A stretch of DNA of 33,371 nt from Mycobacterium sp. (GCA_025965895.1 JAOPWC010000117.1:1-33371); one strand, 5' to 3'; numbered from the stretch's first letter, positions 13,860-25,385 are shown. The notes: a model not told the origin generated them from the sequence alone. Program-made: numbers and translations.

Positions 13860-14947
13860 GCTTTCTGCAGCCGGGACTGCTTGTCGAAAGCGGCCAGCGC
13901 ATCGAACAGCGGATCGAGGTCACCGTCGAGCACCTGGTCCAAGTTGTGCGCTTTGAAGCCGATCCGATGGTCAGTGATCCTGTTCTCGGGGAAGTTGTAG
14001 GTGCGGATCCGCTCGCTACGGTCGACCGTGCGGATCTGGCTGGCACGATCGGCCGACGCCTCGGCGAGCGCCTGCTCCTCGGCCAACGACTGCAGCCGGG
14101 CCGCGAGCACTTGCATCGCGCGGATCTTGTTCTGCAGCTGGGAACGTTCGTTCTGGCACGTCACGACGATGCCGGTGGGCAGATGGGTGATGCGGACAGC
14201 GGAGTCAGTTGTGTTTACGCCCTGGCCGCCCTTGCCGGAGGAGCGGTACACGTCGACGCGCAGATCCGACTCGTCGATCGTGACCTGGCCCACCTCCTCG
14301 GGCTCGGGATAGACCAGCACGCCTGCCGCCGACGTATGCACTCGTCCCTGCGACTCGGTCACCGGGACCCGCTGCACACGGTGCACGCCGCCCTCGAATT
14401 TCAGGCGGGACCAGACGCCGTCACCTGAATCCCCCTTGCTCGCGATGGCCAGCGTGGCTTCCTTGTAGCCACCCCGGTCGGATGTGGTCTCGTCGAGAAC
14501 CGTGACGTTCCAGCCGTGCCGCTCGGCGTAGCGGATGTACATCCTGGCAAGGTCTGCGGCGAACAACGCAGACTCTTCCCCACCTTCGCCGGACTTGACC
14601 TCGAGCAGGACGTCGTCCGGATCGTGGGCGTCACGAGGTGCCAGCATGTCGCTCAGCTGGGTTTCCAATTCCTCGACACGCTCCTGCAGGTCGGTCACTT
14701 CCTCGGCGAACGATTCGTCGTCAGCGGCCAGCTCATGGGCGGTGTCAAGGTCGCCTCGGGCGGCCTCGAGTTTGCGGTAGGTGGCCACGATCGGAGCCAC
14801 CTGGGCGAACCGCCGACCCACCTTTCGGGCCTTTGCCGGATCGGAGTGCAGGTCCGGCTCTGCCAGCTGTCGTTCGAGGTCAGTGTGCTCACTCACCAGC
14901 GCGTCGATGGCGGACACGCCGGTGTCGGTGCTGATCCGCTGCGCCAT
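13856..14947 (-). CDS. prfA: Peptide chain release factor 1
   Basis: Recognises UAA and UAG and triggers peptide release. The 363-residue protein has the codon-recognition tripeptide PVT at 195-197 and the GGQ peptidyl-transferase-centre motif at 240-242, within [15 protein letters not shown] at 14947 is preceded by AAGAGGAC. The open frame continues upstream to 15187 but overlaps rpmE and lacks homology there. Sits 116 bp after rpmE and overlaps prmC by 4 bp. Confidence 0.97.
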   Translation of the reverse strand: MAQRISTDTGVSAIDALVSEHTDLERQLAEPDLHSDPAKARKVGRRFAQVAPIVATYRKLEAARGDLDTAHELAADDESFAEEVTDLQERVEELETQLSDMLAPRDAHDPDDVLLEVKSGEGGEESALFAADLARMYIRYAERHGWNVTVLDETTSDRGGYKEATLAIASKGDSGDGVWSRLKFEGGVHRVQRVPVTESQGRVHTSAAGVLVYPEPEEVGQVTIDESDLRVDVYRSSGKGGQGVNTTDSAVRITHLPTGIVVTCQNERSQLQNKIRAMQVLAARLQSLAEEQALAEASADRASQIRTVDRSERIRTYNFPENRITDHRIGFKAHNLDQVLDGDLDPLFDALAAFDKQSRLQKA

Positions 14948-15063
14948 GTGTGTCCTCTTACTCGTCTCGAGCTGCCGAACGCAAACCAACGCCCGGCCTG
15001 CGCTGGCGAGCACCTCGCGGATGAGAGATTGCCCCAGCGACAGATCGGGCGTCGGGAAAGCAG

Positions 15064-15306
15064 CTACTTGTCGGCCTCGGCCTTGTCCGCCGACGCAGCC
15101 TTGCGCTTGCCGTAGCGCTTCTCGAAGCGGGCGACGCGGCCGCCGCTGTCGAGGATCTTCTGCTTGCCGGTGTAGAAGGGATGGCACTGCGAGCAGACCT
15201 CAACGACGATCTGTCCGCTCTGCTTTGTGCTGCGCGTGGTGAACGTGTTGCCGCACCCGCAGTGCACGGTGGTCTCAACGTAAGCAGGGTGAATACCGGA
15301 TTTCAT
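15064..15306 (-). CDS. rpmE: 50S ribosomal protein L31, zinc-binding form
   Basis: An 80-residue ribosomal protein beginning [20 protein letters not shown]. Cysteines in CGCGNTF and [13 protein letters not shown] form the zinc ribbon, so this is the C+ (zinc-containing) paralogue rather than the zinc-independent form used under zinc limitation. Basic C-terminus. ATG at 15306 is preceded by AGAGGAC. It heads a minus-strand group with prfA. Confidence 0.97.
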   Translation of the reverse strand: MKSGIHPAYVETTVHCGCGNTFTTRSTKQSGQIVVEVCSQCHPFYTGKQKILDSGGRVARFEKRYGKRKAASADKAEADK

Positions 15307-15392
15307 GGTGTCCTCTTCGATCGTTGGCCGCCGGGTCGCCTGCCGAATGTCATGGGATCAGACGTGAACCGGAACCAGGTGTCTGGCGGGCC

Positions 15393-15422
15393 ATTATGCC
15401 AGGTCAGCCGCCACTCTCCCAA
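15393..15422 (-). promoter_or_regulatory. rpmE promoter
   Basis: On the minus strand -35 TTGGGA (15422-15417) and -10 CATAAT (15398-15393) are separated by 18 bp. This predicts a start near 15386 and a leader of about 80 nt before rpmE. It is the best -10 in this intergenic region; the -35 is moderate. Confidence 0.5.
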
Positions 15423-15725
15423 ACGTCGGGATGTCTGCAGGTATTCCGCCCCGACACATGGCAGCGGTCGACACCGTACACGTCGGGCGGGCCGCCCTCC
15501 GGTCCCGTTGGGCGGAATCGGCGAGCGATCACGCAGACGGCCGCGCTTCCGACGCGCGGCCGTCTGGTGTTCTGCCGTTCATGACGCGAAAACCGCAGCT
15601 GGACAGGCACATTACGTCCGTCCAGACCATTACCAGCGCGTACATAGCTGATTCATAGATAGGCTACCTAACGTCGGGCCGTCGGGGTAAATCGAAGTCA
15701 ACATCTCCGGACAAGGAGTTGCACG
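15423..15725. other. Intergenic region between divergent rpmE and secreted-protein gene
   Basis: No convincing gene on either strand. Two potential stem-loops are visible: an imperfect one pairing CCGCCCCGAC (about 15447) with GTCGGGCGG (about 15482-15490), and the perfect hairpin at 15534-15566. The right part (15640-15725) carries the control region of the plus-strand secreted-protein gene, with AAGGAG 8 nt before its ATG. I could not settle on a -10/-35 pair for that gene. Confidence 0.5.
15534..15566. terminator. Strong GC hairpin without an obvious upstream gene
   Basis: A 13-bp perfect stem (CAGACGGCCGCGC / GCGCGGCCGTCTG) with a 7-nt loop. It looks like an intrinsic terminator hairpin, but no T-tract follows on either strand. 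It lies between two divergent genes, where no terminator would be expected. It may end a small RNA or mark a lost gene. Confidence 0.45.
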
Positions 15726-16346
15726 ATGAGCCTGAGGAAAGTCGCCGCGGGAGTCTCTCTCGCCGCCGGCTTGGGCCTGGCCTTGACGGGGCTGGCTTCA
15801 GGTGTGGCATACGCGGACCAGGGCGGCCAGGGCGGTGGTGGCGGTTGTCAGCCGGCATGCGGGGGACCCGCCGGCGGGCCTGGGGGTGGTAGACCTGCCC
15901 CACCACGTCAACAGGGTGACCCGGGGAGCGGTCGTCCGCAGCAGCTGGGAGATCCTCACCAGCCCGCGGGTCCACCGCAGGGCGGCCCTTCGCAGCGCGG
16001 TGGGCAGCCCGGCGACGGACGACCCGACCGACCGCAGGGCGGCGGACCGGGCGACTGGCAACGTGGCGGACCCGGTGACTGGCAACGTGGCGGACCCGGT
16101 GACTGGCGCGGTGGACCGCCGCCGCCTGACGCGTTCAGGGGTTTCCGCGGTGCGCCGTGGGGTGATGGACCCGCGCCGTGGGGCTGGGGGGCGCCCCCTC
16201 CGCCCGACTGGGGCGGGCCCTTCCCGTCGCTGGGCGGCCCGCCGCCGGGGCCGATCAACTATTGGGGCTACAACGAGCAACCGATATGGGATCCGGGCTT
16301 CAACCAGTGGGGCTTCTGGTTCTTCGGAATCTGGATTCCGCTGTAA
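15726..16346 (+). CDS. Secreted Gly/Pro/Trp-rich protein
   Basis: A 206-residue protein with a Sec signal peptide (MSLRKVAAGVSLAAGLGLAL... cleavage predicted at AYA|DQ, after residue 30). The mature part is low complexity: a Gly/Pro/Gln-rich segment, three GGPGDWQR-type octapeptides, a PWGDGPAPWGWG segment, and a conserved-looking aromatic C-terminus (YWGYNEQPIWDPGFNQWGFWFFGIWIPL region). The aromatic tail resembles small secreted mycobacterial proteins of unknown function. Good Shine-Dalgarno AAGGAG precedes ATG. It lies between rpmE and rho, which I recall as adjacent in M. tuberculosis, so it is probably a lineage-specific insertion. A decayed relative lies immediately downstream. Confidence 0.85.
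   Translation: MSLRKVAAGVSLAAGLGLALTGLASGVAYADQGGQGGGGGCQPACGGPAGGPGGGRPAPPRQQGDPGSGRPQQLGDPHQPAGPPQGGPSQRGGQPGDGRPDRPQGGGPGDWQRGGPGDWQRGGPGDWRGGPPPPDAFRGFRGAPWGDGPAPWGWGAPPPPDWGGPFPSLGGPPPGPINYWGYNEQPIWDPGFNQWGFWFFGIWIPL
16041..16107 (+). repeat. 24-bp repeats encoding GGPGDWQR
   Basis: Unit GGCGGACC(C/G)GG(T/C)GACTGGCAACGT occurs at 16041-16064 and 16065-16088, and in partial form at 16089-16107. The units differ at two bases. They encode the Gly-Gly-Pro-Gly-Asp-Trp-Gln-Arg octapeptide of the secreted protein. Confidence 0.85.
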
Positions 16347-16362
16347 CGGCAAGCGACAAGGC

Positions 16363-16392
16363 GGCCGCCCGGCAGGGACGCTAGGCGGCCGT
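16363..16392 (+). terminator. Candidate terminator hairpin after the secreted-protein gene
   Basis: CGGCCGCC (16363-16370) pairs with GGCGGCCG (16385-16392) across a 14-nt loop, 16 bp past the stop codon. It lacks a T-tract, as is common for mycobacterial hairpins. Its stem shares the CGGCCGCC core with the palindrome that follows the second, decayed copy. Confidence 0.5.
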
Positions 16393-16539
16393 CCGTCCCC
16401 AATACCCGGTGCTGCAGGATGCAGCGGATTGACAGCGGCGGATTGACAGCGGGCGTGAAAAGCTCTCATATCTGACGCTCCTAGCGTCGGGCGTCGTCGG
16501 GGGCTTCCAAAACGGCTGTCGCAGAACAGCAGTGCATAC

Positions 16540-16781
16540 GGCCCGGGCTGGCATGGGGCGGTCCCGGCCGATGACTGGCATGGCCGATGGCACCGTGGGG
16601 AGACGGTGCTCCGCCGTGGGGTTGGGGCACTCCGCAACCGGTGGCATGGAACGGACCACTGGCCCGGCCTGGGGGCCGCCGCCGCCCGATCACCTACTCG
16701 GGGTACAACGTTCAACCGGTACGGGATGCCTGGTACAACCAGTGGGGCTTCTACCTTGGCGGGGTCTGTATCCCGCTGTAA
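16540..16781 (+). pseudogene. Decayed second copy of the secreted Gly/Pro/Trp-rich gene
   Basis: From 16587 one frame reads MAPWGDGAPPWGWGTPQPVA, then ITYSGYNVQPVRDAWYNQWG, and ends CIPL before TAA at 16779-16781. It aligns with the C-terminal third of the 206-residue protein next door. Upstream, remnants such as SSAYGPGWHG and GGPG are split over different frames, and a TGA lies in frame 15 bp before the ATG. No signal peptide can be read. I infer a tandem duplication that lost its start and frame. A short product from 16587 cannot be excluded, but without a signal peptide it would not be secreted. Confidence 0.75.
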
Positions 16782-16796
16782 CGGAGCAGCCAACAG

Positions 16797-16830
16797 AACG
16801 GCCGCCTTGCCAATTGGCAAGGCGGCCGTT
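16797..16830. terminator. 34-bp perfect palindrome, bidirectional terminator between convergent genes
   Basis: AACGGCCGCCTTGCC, then AATT, then GGCAAGGCGGCCGTT: a perfect inverted repeat in which the centre is also self-complementary. It lies between the plus-strand secreted-protein remnant and the convergent rho stop, the expected place for a shared terminator. There is no T-tract. Confidence 0.7.
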
Positions 16831-16862
16831 GCCGTTCACGGATTATGCCCCGCGGATTATGC

Positions 16863-18680
16863 CTAGTCGTCGTCCATCGCTCCCGGCGCGGTCTTGGAAA
16901 TCTGGACCAGGAACTCGTAGTTGGTCTTCGTCTTGCGCAGTTGCGACATGAGCAGGTCGATGGCCTGATGCGAGTCAAGGCCGGAGAGCACCCGGCGCAG
17001 CTTGTGCACGATCGCGAACTCGTCCGGTGAGAGCAGCAGCTCGTCTTTGCGCGTGCCCGAGGGATTCACGTCGACGGCCGGGAAGACCCGCCGTTCGGAG
17101 ATCTTGCGATCGAGCTTGAGCTCGGCGTTGCCGGTGCCCTTGAACTCCTCGAAGATCACGGTGTCACCGGTCGACCCGGTCTCCACCATGGCGGTGGCGA
17201 CGATGGTCAACGAGCCACCCTCTTCGATGTTGCGGGCCGCGCCGAGGAACCGCTTGGGCGGATACAGCGCAGTCGAGTCGACACCGCCTGACAGGATGCG
17301 GCCCGACGCCGGCGACGCGTTGTTGTACGCACGGCCGAGGCGGGTGATGGAGTCGAGCAGTACGACGACGTCCTTGCCCTGCTCGACGAGGCGCTTAGCC
17401 CGCTCGATCGCCAGCTCCGCGACCGTGGTGTGGTCGGACGGCGGACGGTCGAACGTCGAGGCGATGACCTCGCCCTTCACCGAGCGCTGCATGTCGGTGA
17501 CTTCCTCGGGACGCTCGTCGACCAGCACCACCATCAGGTGGCAATCCGGGTCGTTGCGGGTGATCGCGTTCGCGATGTCCTGCAGGATTGTCGTCTTACC
17601 GGCCTTCGGCGGTGACACGATCAGCGCGCGCTGACCCTTGCCGATCGGCATGATCAAGTCGATGACGCGGGTGGTCAGGCGGTCCGGCGTGGTCTCCAGG
17701 CGTAGCCGCTCGTTCGGGTACAGCGGGGTCAACTTGTTGAAGTCCGGGCGCCTCCTTGCGTCGTCGAACGAGCCGCCGTTGACGGAGTCGAGACGCACCA
17801 GCGGGTTGAACTTCTGGCGCTGGTTGGGCTGTTCGCCGTCCTTCGGAATGCGAACCCCGCCGGTGATGGCGTCGCCACGGCGCAGGCCGTTCTTGCGCAC
17901 CATATTCATTGAGACGTAGACGTCGTTAGGTCCGGGCAGATAGCCGGAAGTGCGGACGAACGCGTAGTTGTCCAGGACGTCGAGGATCCCCGCGACGGGC
18001 TGAATGACATCGTCCTCGCGCAATTCGGTTTCGGTGTTGCCTTCTCCGCCACCGCGTTCGCCGCGGCGCCTGCGGTCCCGGAAGCGACGCCCGCGCCGGC
18101 CCTGCCGACCGTCGTCGTCGTCGCGATTCTGCTGGCCACCCTGCTGGTCTCCGCCGCCGCCTTGCGCCTGCTCGCCGCCGGCGTCTTGGCCGGTGTCCTG
18201 TTCCGTCTTCGTGGCCGACCTGTCGTCGGCTTTGGGCCGGTCAGAACTGCCTTTATCGGACGAGCCGGGCTGGCGGGAAGCGACGCGGCGTTCACGCCGC
18301 TGTGGTTCGGCGCCGGTATCGGCGGGCGTTGAGCCGCCATCGGGCGGCGCAGCCGCGGTGTTGTCACCGTCCGCACCGTTGGTCGGGGCGGTGCTGCTTT
18401 CGCCGTTGTGGGCGTTGCCGTTTGGTGCGCGGCGTCGCTCGCGGATCGCGGCGATCAACTCGTTCTTACGCATCCCCGACGCACTTTTGACGCCCAGCTC
18501 GTTGGCCAGTGCCCGCAGTTCGGGCAACACCATGGTCGAAAGACCGCCGTCGGCGGTCGCCGCCGGCGCCTTCGATGCCGGCGCTGCCGACTCGGAGACT
18601 GGGATATCTGATGTCACGGTGGCGGGCAGATCCGGTTCTCCGGCGCCATTACCAGCCGTTATGAGGTCCGTATCGGTCAC
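16863..18680 (-). CDS. rho: Transcription termination factor Rho
   Basis: Hexameric RNA translocase that ends transcription of untranslated RNA. The 605-residue protein has an N-terminal SAP-like helical domain (about 46-83, STMVLPELRALANELGVKSA). A 140-residue low-complexity insertion (about 84-222), rich in Gly, Asp, Gln and Arg and ending in an Arg-rich block, follows. Then come the OB-fold RNA-binding domain (GILDVLDNYAFVRTSGYLPG, 231-250) and the RecA-type motor with Walker A PPKAGKTT at 357-364 and VVLVDERPEEVTDM. Large insertions of this kind are known in actinobacterial Rho. GTG start with AAAGGA upstream, and its own promoter about 200 bp upstream. Confidence 0.97.
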   Translation of the reverse strand: MTDTDLITAGNGAGEPDLPATVTSDIPVSESAAPASKAPAATADGGLSTMVLPELRALANELGVKSASGMRKNELIAAIRERRRAPNGNAHNGESSTAPTNGADGDNTAAAPPDGGSTPADTGAEPQRRERRVASRQPGSSDKGSSDRPKADDRSATKTEQDTGQDAGGEQAQGGGGDQQGGQQNRDDDDGRQGRRGRRFRDRRRRGERGGGEGNTETELREDDVIQPVAGILDVLDNYAFVRTSGYLPGPNDVYVSMNMVRKNGLRRGDAITGGVRIPKDGEQPNQRQKFNPLVRLDSVNGGSFDDARRRPDFNKLTPLYPNERLRLETTPDRLTTRVIDLIMPIGKGQRALIVSPPKAGKTTILQDIANAITRNDPDCHLMVVLVDERPEEVTDMQRSVKGEVIASTFDRPPSDHTTVAELAIERAKRLVEQGKDVVVLLDSITRLGRAYNNASPASGRILSGGVDSTALYPPKRFLGAARNIEEGGSLTIVATAMVETGSTGDTVIFEEFKGTGNAELKLDRKISERRVFPAVDVNPSGTRKDELLLSPDEFAIVHKLRRVLSGLDSHQAIDLLMSQLRKTKTNYEFLVQISKTAPGAMDDD

Positions 18681-18695
18681 GGATGTCCTTTCTCT

Positions 18696-18718
18696 CCCTC
18701 GCTGATGTCATGCGAGGG
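18696..18718 (-). promoter_or_regulatory. Hairpin next to the rho ribosome binding site
   Basis: In the rho leader CCCTCGC and GCGAGGG pair around a 9-nt loop (ATGACATCA), ending a few bases before the AAAGGA Shine-Dalgarno. It could modulate rho translation or feed back on termination. Also visible is a 26-codon open frame (18729-18649) that starts upstream of rho and overlaps its start out of frame. It has no clear Shine-Dalgarno. Confidence 0.4.
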
Positions 18719-18882
18719 GTTCGTTGCATTCAGCCAACGCTGGATGCCAAAGTCCCACCGTCGGCTTTGCAACGGTGATCGCAGAGGTTCGCGGTGGTAT
18801 CACGAACCGTCATCCCCGAGAAGATTGGTGGTCGTCCTAGTGTCGGCGCAGATGCAGAAGCTGCGATTGCTGGACGGCACCG

Positions 18883-18911
18883 AGGATAGCCCCGTTCTGA
18901 GCCGGAAGCAA
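18883..18911 (-). promoter_or_regulatory. rho promoter
   Basis: The minus strand carries -35 TTGCTT (18911-18906), a 17-bp spacer and -10 TATCCT (18888-18883). The predicted start near 18876 gives a leader of nearly 200 nt before the rho GTG. Long leaders are usual for rho genes, which are commonly autoregulated. Confidence 0.55.
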
Positions 18912-18947
18912 GAATCGCCGGTAGGGGTCGCGCGAGACACACCCGAC

Positions 18948-20985
<2,038 letters not shown>

Positions 20986-20989
<4 letters not shown>

Positions 20990-22311
20990 TCGCCGTTTCC
21001 TTCGAGTCGCAGCACACTGGCCACGTTCTCCACCACGTCGAGGTCGGCCAGCGCGGCGACCGTGTCCGACAACGCCGCGTCGGTGGCGTTGTGCGTCACG
21101 ACGACGACCCTGGCACCGATCCGTTGACCACCGTCGTCGACGACGCCTTCCTGCCTGACCTCGGCGATGCTGACCTCGCGTTTGGCGAATTCAGCCGCGA
21201 CGGTGGCCAATACACCGGGACGGTCGGCCACGTTCATGCTGACGTAGTACCGGGTCACAATGAAGCCGATCGGCGAGACCGGCAACTGGGCGTACTTCGA
21301 TTCGCGGGGACCGCGACTGCCCTGTACCCGGTTGCGGGCGGCCATCACCACGTCACCCATCACGGCGGACGCCGTTGGTGCGCCACCGGCGCCCTGCCCG
21401 TAGAACATCAGGCGGCCCGCCGCCTCCGCCTCGACAACGACCGCGTTGAACGCGCCGTTCACGGCGGCCAGCGGGTGGTTCAGCGGCACCAGCGCCGGAT
21501 AGACCCGCGCCGAAACCCGTTGTTGCCCACCGTCTATGGTGATGCGCTCACAGATCGAGAGCAGCTTGATCGTCCGCCCCAACGCACGGGCCGACGCGAA
21601 GTCAGCCGGCGTGACCTTCGAGATGCCCTCGCGGTAGACGTCGTCTGCCGTCACTCGAGTGTGGAACGCGATTGAGGCAAGGATCGCGGCCTTGGCCGCC
21701 GCGTCGTAGCCCTCGACGTCGGCGGTCGGATCGGCCTCCGCATACCCGAGCGCGCTCGCATCGGCCAGAGCGGACGCGTAGTCGGCGCCGGTCGCGTCCA
21801 TCTCGGAAAGGATGTAATTGGTGGTGCCGTTCACGATGCCGGCGACGCGCACCACGCTGTCGCCGGCCAGCGACTGCGTCAGTGGTCGGATCACCGGGAT
21901 CGCGCCCGCCACGGCGGCTTCGAAATACAGATCGACGTGCGCGCGCTCGGCGGCCTGCGCGAGCTCGCCGGTTGATTGCGCGAGCAGTGCCTTGTTCGCC
22001 GTCACCACCGACTTGCCCTTCTCCAGGGCGCTGAGAATGGCCTTGTGGGCAGGTTCAACCGGACCCATCAACTCGACGACGATGTCGACGTCGTCACGGG
22101 ACACCAACACGTCGACGTCGTCGGTGAGCAGTTCGATCGGCACGCCACGATCATCGGCCACTCGGCGCACCCCGATGCCGCGCAGCTGCAGCGGCGCTCC
22201 GATGCGAGCGGCCAGGTCAGCGGCACTGTCTTCGATGATGCGCACGACCTGGCTTCCGACGTTGCCCAGCCCCAACACCGCTATGCCAACGGGCTTGTCG
22301 TCATCTGTCAC
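20986..22311 (-). CDS. thrA: Homoserine dehydrogenase
   Basis: Reduces aspartate semialdehyde to homoserine, the branch toward threonine and methionine. The 441-residue protein has an N-terminal NAD(P) fold (GLGNVG at 14-19), catalytic-domain signatures ([42 protein letters not shown]) and a C-terminal ACT domain ([20 protein letters not shown]), as expected for feedback control by threonine. It is not fused to aspartokinase. GTG start at 22311 overlaps the lysA end by 11 bp. Confidence 0.97.
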
Positions 22312-23728
22312 GCGTCGTCACCTCCAAACTCAGCAGGTCGTCAACCGTCTCCCGGCGCAGAATCAGGCGGGCGTGCCCGTCGCGTACGGCTACCACGGCG
22401 GGGCGACCGATCAGGTTGTAACGGCTCGACATCGAATAGCAGTAGGCGCCTGTTGCGGCGACCGCGAGCAGGTCGCCGGGCTGGATGTCGTCGCTCACCC
22501 AGGCGTCGCGGACCACGATATCGCCGCTTTCGCAATGCTTTCCGACGACTCTCGCCAATGTGGGCGCGGCTTCGCTGGCTCGGGAAACAAGCCGCACATC
22601 GTATTCGGCGCCGTACAGCGAGGTGCGGATGTTGTCACTCATCCCGCCGTCGACGCTGACGTAGCGCCGGTGGGAGGTCGGCGTGACCGTCACGTCTTTC
22701 ACCGTCCCGACCTCATAGAGGGTGACAGTGCCCGGACCGGCGATAGCGCGACCGGGCTCGACCATCAGGCGCAGCTCGGGCAGGCCGGCGAGTGCGGATT
22801 CGTTGCGGACGATCACCCTGAGTTTGGCTGCCAGATCCCGCACGGCAGGCGGATCATCGTGTGGCAGATAGGCGATGCCAAGGCCGCCGCCCAGGTCGAC
22901 TGTGGCGATCTGGGCGGTCTTGTCCACCCCGAACTCCGCCACGATGTCGCGCAGCAGCCCGATGACGCGATGGGCGGCAAGCTCGAACCCGGCGACGTCG
23001 AAGATCTGCGAGCCGATGTGGCTGTGCAGACCGACCAGCCGCAGGTGATCGGTGTCGAACACCCGGCGCACCGCGGCCATGGCCTGGCCGTCGGCCAGCG
23101 ACAACCCGAACTTCTGGTCCTCATGTGCAGTCGAGATGAATTCGTGGGTGTGGGCCTCCACGCCGACGGTGACCCGGATCAGGACGTCCTGCACAACCCC
23201 GAGTTCGCCGGCGATCTTGTCGAGCCGGTCGATCTCCGTGATCGAGTCCAGCACCACGTGCCCGATGCCGGCCTTGACCGCAGCGGTCAGCTCGTCGACG
23301 GACTTGTTGTTGCCGTGCAACGCGATCCGATCGGCCGGAAAACCGGCGTGCAGCGCGACGGCCAACTCTCCGCCCGAGCAGACGTCGAGCGACAACCCTT
23401 CTTCGGCAATCCAGCGCGCCACCTCCGAGCACAGGAACGCCTTTGCGGCATAGCGGACGTTCTCGCCGCCGAAGGCCGCGGCCATCTCCCGGCACCGTGA
23501 CCGGAAATCGTCCTCATCGAGGACGAAGAGCGGAGTGCCGTAGTCCTTCGCAAGCGTACTCAACCGGACACCACCGACGCTCACCACGCCGTCGTCATAG
23601 CGACGCGCGTTGCGCGGCCAGACGTTCGGCGCCAGCCGCAGCACGTCGCGCTCGGTCGCAGGTCGCGGTGGCGCGGATGCGTGGTGAACTTCGTCGGCGT
23701 GCCGGGGGCCGGCCGGATGAGCGTTCAC
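22301..23728 (-). CDS. lysA: Diaminopimelate decarboxylase
   Basis: PLP enzyme converting meso-diaminopimelate to lysine. 475 residues from the GTG at 23728. The PLP lysine is Lys96 in [12 protein letters not shown]. Other signatures are [39 protein letters not shown] and [12 protein letters not shown]. The chosen GTG overlaps the argS TGA (GTGA), which supports translational coupling. It gives an N-terminus about 30 residues longer than the M. tuberculosis protein as I recall it, so a later start is possible. Confidence 0.95.
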   Translation of the reverse strand: MNAHPAGPRHADEVHHASAPPRPATERDVLRLAPNVWPRNARRYDDGVVSVGGVRLSTLAKDYGTPLFVLDEDDFRSRCREMAAAFGGENVRYAAKAFLCSEVARWIAEEGLSLDVCSGGELAVALHAGFPADRIALHGNNKSVDELTAAVKAGIGHVVLDSITEIDRLDKIAGELGVVQDVLIRVTVGVEAHTHEFISTAHEDQKFGLSLADGQAMAAVRRVFDTDHLRLVGLHSHIGSQIFDVAGFELAAHRVIGLLRDIVAEFGVDKTAQIATVDLGGGLGIAYLPHDDPPAVRDLAAKLRVIVRNESALAGLPELRLMVEPGRAIAGPGTVTLYEVGTVKDVTVTPTSHRRYVSVDGGMSDNIRTSLYGAEYDVRLVSRASEAAPTLARVVGKHCESGDIVVRDAWVSDDIQPGDLLAVAATGAYCYSMSSRYNLIGRPAVVAVRDGHARLILRRETVDDLLSLEVTTRDR

Positions 23729-25377
23729 ATCCGCTCCGGGGCGGTCACGCCGAGGATACCGAGACCGTTTTCGATGACCTGGCGGGTGGCCTGGCACAGC
23801 GCCAGGCGCGCGGTGTGCAGTTCGTTGGGTCGCTCGTCGCCCTGGGGCAGCACGCGGCATGAGTCGTAGAACCGGTGGTAGTCGCCGGCAAGGTCCTCGA
23901 GGTAGCGGGTGACCCGATGCGGCTCGCGAAGTGCAGCGGCAGCTTGCAGCACCCGTGGGAACTCACCGAGGTTGCGGATCAATGCACCTTCGCGTTCGTG
24001 GGTGAGCAACTCCAGGTGGCTCGTGTCCGGGATCAACCCGAGTTCGGCGGCGTTGCGGGCCAGCGCAGAGAGTCGTGCGTGCGCGTATTGCACATAGTAG
24101 ACCGGGTTTTCATTCGACGCCGACGACCACAGCGCCAGTTCGATGTCGATCGGGGTGTCCACGGAGGAGCGGATCAGCGAGTAGCGCGCGGCGTCGACGC
24201 CGATCGCCTCAACGAGGTCGTCGAGGGTGATGACGTTGCCGGCGCGCTTGCTCATCCGAACGGGCTGGCCGTCGCGCACCAGGTTGACCATCTGGCCGAT
24301 CAGCACCTCGACGGTGTCCGGGTCCTCGCCAAGCGCGACAGCGACGGCCTTCAGCCGGGCGACGTAGCCGTGGTGGTCGGCGCCGAACATGTAGATGCAC
24401 AGGTCGAAACCGCGCCGGCGCTTGTCGAGATAGTAGGCAATGTCGGCGGCGATATACGCTGGCTGTCCGTCGCTCTTGATGACGACGCGATCCTTGTCGT
24501 CACCGAACGCGCTGGTCCGCAACCAGACTGCGCCGTCTTTCTCGTAGATGTTGCCGGTCTCGCGCAGCCTGGCGATGGCCTGGTTCACGCAGCCGCTGGA
24601 ATGCATCGACTCTTCGTGGGTGTACACGTCGAAGTCGGTGCCGAAGTCGTGTAGCGACTTCTTGATGTGGTCGAACATCAACTCCACGCCGATCGACCGG
24701 AACGTCTCGCTGCCCTGGGGCTCCGGCTGGCTCAGCACGTCGGGCACTTTTTCCAGCACCCTGGCGGCAATGTCGGCGATGTAGCTGCCGGGGTAGCCGT
24801 CCTCCGGCGTGGGTTCGCCCTGTGCGGCGGCGATCAGCGAGCGGGTGAAGCGTTCGATCTGTGCGCCGTGATCGTTGAAGTAGTACTCGCGTACCACCCC
24901 TGCGCCCTGGGTAGTGAGGAGCCGGCCGAGCGCGTCGCCCACGGCCGCCCACCGGGTGCCGCCGATGTGGATGGGCCCCGTGGGGTTGGCCGAAACGAAC
25001 TCGAGATTGATCTTCTCGCCGGCGAGCGCGGTGGAGTGGCCGTAATTCTGGCCGGCGTCGATGACGTTCTTGACGATGACGCCCTGGGCCGAGGCGGCCA
25101 GCCGCATGTTGACGAAGCCGGGGCCGGCGACGGTGGCTTCGGCGATGCCGCCGACGTCCTTCAGCGCGTCGGCCAGCCAGACGGCGAGCTCCCGGGGGTT
25201 GACGCCGACCTTCTTGCCCAGCTGCAGCGCCAGGTTGGAGGCGTAATCGCCGTGCTCGGGGTTGCGGGGCCGCTCGACGGTCACCGTCGCGGGCACCGCG
25301 TCGGTGTCGAGGCCGCGCTCGGCCAACACCGCGGCGGCGGTGTTCTTGAGCAACTCGGCCAGGTCGGCGGGGGTCAC
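23725..25377 (-). CDS. argS: Arginyl-tRNA synthetase
   Basis: Class I aminoacyl-tRNA synthetase charging tRNA-Arg. The 550-residue protein has the N-terminal Add-1 domain ([17 protein letters not shown]), the HIGH-type motif [20 protein letters not shown], the MSKR version of KMSKS in VRMSKRAGN, and the C-terminal helical anticodon-binding domain ending [11 protein letters not shown]. Length matches the M. tuberculosis enzyme. Start GTG at 25377, 8 nt after a -10 element. Head of the lysA-thrA-thrC-thrB row and next to a tRNA-Arg gene. Confidence 0.97.
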   Translation of the reverse strand: MTPADLAELLKNTAAAVLAERGLDTDAVPATVTVERPRNPEHGDYASNLALQLGKKVGVNPRELAVWLADALKDVGGIAEATVAGPGFVNMRLAASAQGVIVKNVIDAGQNYGHSTALAGEKINLEFVSANPTGPIHIGGTRWAAVGDALGRLLTTQGAGVVREYYFNDHGAQIERFTRSLIAAAQGEPTPEDGYPGSYIADIAARVLEKVPDVLSQPEPQGSETFRSIGVELMFDHIKKSLHDFGTDFDVYTHEESMHSSGCVNQAIARLRETGNIYEKDGAVWLRTSAFGDDKDRVVIKSDGQPAYIAADIAYYLDKRRRGFDLCIYMFGADHHGYVARLKAVAVALGEDPDTVEVLIGQMVNLVRDGQPVRMSKRAGNVITLDDLVEAIGVDAARYSLIRSSVDTPIDIELALWSSASNENPVYYVQYAHARLSALARNAAELGLIPDTSHLELLTHEREGALIRNLGEFPRVLQAAAALREPHRVTRYLEDLAGDYHRFYDSCRVLPQGDERPNELHTARLALCQATRQVIENGLGILGVTAPERM

Positions 25378-25385
25378 GAGGATCC

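Noticed and set aside
14948..15187. Upstream extension of the prfA frame
   Set aside because: It overlaps rpmE in another frame; RF1 homology and the Shine-Dalgarno both point to the ATG at 14947.
16425..16480. TTGACAGCGG direct repeats upstream of the decayed secreted-protein copy as a promoter
   Set aside because: The -35-like TTGACA is good, but no -10 of reasonable quality lies at 16-18 bp; probably leftover regulatory DNA of the duplicate.
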